A DNA stretch of 64,000 bases from Streptococcus parasuis (GTDB taxonomy: Bacteria > Bacillota > Bacilli > Lactobacillales > Streptococcaceae), in contig NZ_AP024276.1 of assembly GCF_021654455.1 (NCBI RefSeq), forward strand, positions 1,178,001-1,242,000, read 5' to 3'. The position numbers were made by a program, and so were the translations under genes. The notes below the pieces were generated by a model. That model was not told the DNA's origin. It was given only the letters and a program-made list of their open reading frames with translations, and ran no database searches. Each line of letters starts with the position of its first letter. Position 1 is the stretch's first letter. Positions 62,213 through 64,000 of this stretch are shown piece after piece.

Positions 62213-63535
62213 TTATTCATTCAATGCCTTATCCAACGCCTGTTGAGCTATTTTTTGAGCTGAGTCCAAGGCTTTTTGTGCTGGGATATTTTCTAATTCG
62301 ACTTGATCTGCAGCAACAGTCAAGGCATCATAAATTGCTCCACCAGTCGGATCGATTGGAAGCACAGAACCGTGACTCGCCTGTGTAAATGGAACCAGTG
62401 CTTGAGGATGTTCTTTAACATACGAAAGATACTCTTCATTTGTAGCAATGTCCTTGTTTACTGCTACATAACCGACTTCCTTAGTCCATTGGATTTGATT
62501 TTCAATATTTGTGAAAAATTGAATAAATTCAAATGCTCCTGCTTTTTCCTGTTCGGAGGATGTTTCTACTACACTAAATAACAAGGCATCTGCAGCTGGT
62601 GCGGATGCCGAATCCTCATCCCATGCTGGTTGCTCCATCGCCTGGACAATATTAAAATCCAAATCAGCCTGATCACCAGATGAACCCGTATAACCACCAG
62701 CAGTATTATCCAATACATCATCAATGGTATTGTACCAGTACTCCCAACCTTGACCACCTGAATTGACAGCCATAATTTCATCATCATGAATCCAAGTTCT
62801 AAACGATTCCCAGACGCTAACCCATTCTTCAGAGTTAATCGTTACTGTTTTACCGTCTTCACTGAACATCTTCGCTCCATTACTTAGGGAAGCATCAATC
62901 AAGTTGTACGGTCCCCACATCGGTTCCCAGCCATATGTAAATTCTCCCGTGGCCTTAATGGCCTTAGCTGCTGCTGCCAAATCTTGCCATGTAGCAATCG
63001 AGTTTGGATCAATATTTGCCTTTTCAAATGCTGAAATATTATAATATAAAACCTGAGTTGTTCCATAAGCAGGCAGACCGAAGCGAGCACCCGACTCCGA
63101 CAATCCCTGTTCTGCAAAAACTTCCAGATAATCCTCTTCCTTAACAGTTACATCTTCTGTCAGATAGGCATTCAAATCAGCCAGAAGCCCACTTTCATTC
63201 AATGTCCGTCCAGCACTTGGAGAGATTAACACCATATCTGGTGCAGCATTACCAGCAATTCCAGCCTGCAATTTTTCGTAAGTTTCCCCATAATCTGCCT
63301 GGGTTACAGCTTTTACATAATAGATATCTTGTGACGCATTGTACTCATCAATAATCTCTTGAACAACAGTAACAGCTGTTTTACCACCAGCATACCAGAA
63401 CTCAACCTCAACCTTATTCCCCGCTTCTGAACCAGCAGAAGACTGCGAGTTGGTAGAGGAATTTGTCCCACATGCGGACAAAACAGATGAAGCAACAGTT
63501 GTCATTAATAATATGGACGCAATTTTCTTTTTCAT
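62213..63535 (-). CDS. Extracellular solute-binding lipoprotein (UgpB-like)
   Basis: The 440-residue family 1 substrate-binding protein has a signal peptide with lipobox VLSAC (Cys22). The mature part starts GTNSSTNSQSSAGSEAG and contains FWYAGGKTAVTVVQEIIDEY, YEKLQAGIAGNAAPDMVLIS and NEEYLSYVKEHPQALVPF. Similar proteins bind glycerol-3-phosphate, glycerophosphodiesters or oligosaccharides. It is followed by PHP and HAD genes and preceded by permeases. Confidence 0.88.
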   Translation of the reverse strand: MKKKIASILLMTTVASSVLSACGTNSSTNSQSSAGSEAGNKVEVEFWYAGGKTAVTVVQEIIDEYNASQDIYYVKAVTQADYGETYEKLQAGIAGNAAPDMVLISPSAGRTLNESGLLADLNAYLTEDVTVKEEDYLEVFAEQGLSESGARFGLPAYGTTQVLYYNISAFEKANIDPNSIATWQDLAAAAKAIKATGEFTYGWEPMWGPYNLIDASLSNGAKMFSEDGKTVTINSEEWVSVWESFRTWIHDDEIMAVNSGGQGWEYWYNTIDDVLDNTAGGYTGSSGDQADLDFNIVQAMEQPAWDEDSASAPAADALLFSVVETSSEQEKAGAFEFIQFFTNIENQIQWTKEVGYVAVNKDIATNEEYLSYVKEHPQALVPFTQASHGSVLPIDPTGGAIYDALTVAADQVELENIPAQKALDSAQKIAQQALDKALNE

Positions 63536-63569
63536 AATAATTCCTTTGTTCTATTTCTTAATAAGGCTA

Positions 63570-64000
63570 TTAGCCCTTAACGCCAGTTTCTCCGCCAATC
63601 CCGTTGATGAACCATTTTTGCGTAAAAGCAAAAATTATCAAAATCGGTATAACAATAACGCTAGAAGCAGCCATCACTTTTGCCCACTCAGTTCCATAGG
63701 CACCGCCCTCTATAAAGAAGCGTCTCAACCCTTGTGAAACCAAGTATTTACTCGGATCATTTGTAATCAATGATGGCCACATATAGCTATTGTAAGCAGA
63801 GATAAAACTCATTAAAGCAAATGTTATAAAAGATGACTTTGTAACAGGACAGACAATCTCCCATAAGATTCTGAAATGTTTTGCCCCATCCATTCTAGCA
63901 GCCTCAACCAAAGCTTTTGGTACCTGCATGAAGGCTTGACGGAGTAAAAATATCCCAAAAATGCTTATCGTACTTGAGATAATTAGACCTGTAAATGTAT
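63570..64000 (-). CDS. Carbohydrate ABC permease (UgpE/MalG-like), partial at the window edge
   Basis: The open frame continues to the window edge (~143 residues visible). It has the EAA loop EAARMDGAKHFRILWEIVCP, several membrane helices and the tail KWFINGIGGETGVKG typical of MalG/UgpE components. The N-terminal helices and probably a second permease (UgpA-like) are outside the window. Assigned to the same operon because of direction and 34-nt spacing. Confidence 0.88.
   Translation of the reverse strand, partial: TFTGLIISSTISIFGIFLLRQAFMQVPKALVEAARMDGAKHFRILWEIVCPVTKSSFITFALMSFISAYNSYMWPSLITNDPSKYLVSQGLRRFFIEGGAYGTEWAKVMAASSVIVIPILIIFAFTQKWFINGIGGETGVKG

Overview
The window is chromosomal DNA of a low-GC Gram-positive coccus. 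The gene content points to Streptococcus: rexB-rexA instead of addB-addA, the trio murA-epuA-endA, a complete Blp-type bacteriocin/quorum-sensing locus, an IS630-Spn1-type element and a DUF4044 mini-protein. Streptococcus suis or a close relative is the best guess, but the species is inferred from gene content, not proven.

Layout. (1) 1-12.9 kb is an accessory Blp (bacteriocin-like peptide) island. A group II intron carrying an LtrA-type maturase runs off the left edge and sits directly behind a terminator. Next comes a cassette with a small membrane protein and two sister double-glycine bacteriocins, then a decayed small membrane ORF. A second cassette holds three further leader peptides and a CAAX-type membrane protease. 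Then follow blpA, a blpB broken by one in-frame TAG, the pheromone gene blpC, an IS200-type insertion, blpH, blpR and blpS, and an unrecognised gene. Every transcription unit starts with a pair of (A/T)CCATTTAGG/ACTGTTCAGG-type half-sites 21 bp apart, followed about 30 bp later by a -10 box, so one BlpR regulon covers the island. An IS630 copy truncates a coiled-coil gene at its edge. (2) 13-24.7 kb is core DNA repair and ribosome assembly: Nudix hydrolase, rexA, rexB, obgE, uvrC, with hairpin-rich intergenic repeats, a 125-bp tandem duplication and a MITE-like element. (3) 24.9-28.7 kb has a two-gene ABC exporter, a VOC protein and a VanY-type peptidase lipoprotein. A gene-poor stretch of about 0.9 kb follows. 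(4) 29.6-34 kb has rplJ-rplL with an L10 leader, topA and dprA. (5) 34.2-38.4 kb has an acetyltransferase, a persulfide-sensing CstR-like repressor divergent from rhodanese plus CoA-disulfide reductase-rhodanese, and DUF1836 with a hemolysin III family membrane protein. (6) 38.4-42.4 kb has a YdcF-like protein, rnhB, rbgA and an old yellow enzyme.

(7) 42.5-45 kb is a decayed, GC-richer mobilisable-element remnant with an XRE regulator, a mobC fused to a relaxase tail, and two accessory ORFs. (8) 45-48.6 kb is the folate operon folE-folP-folB-folK, coupled to a GntP-type permease. (9) 48.7-58.7 kb has a Nudix hydrolase, DUF4956 plus a VTC-domain protein, the T-box controlled pheS-GNAT-pheT unit, and DUF1146-murA-epuA-endA. 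(10) 58.8-64 kb is a sugar/glycerophosphate-type ABC importer operon that also encodes a PHP-domain metallohydrolase and a HAD phosphatase; it continues past the right edge.

How the parts work together. BlpC would be matured and exported by BlpA(B), sensed by BlpH, and relayed through BlpR to the box-containing promoters; the broken blpB suggests an export-impaired or cheater-like state unless another transporter (such as ComAB) substitutes. The CstR operon is a persulfide-detoxification module. The terminal importer probably takes up an organophosphate or sugar phosphate that the PHP and HAD enzymes then cleave.
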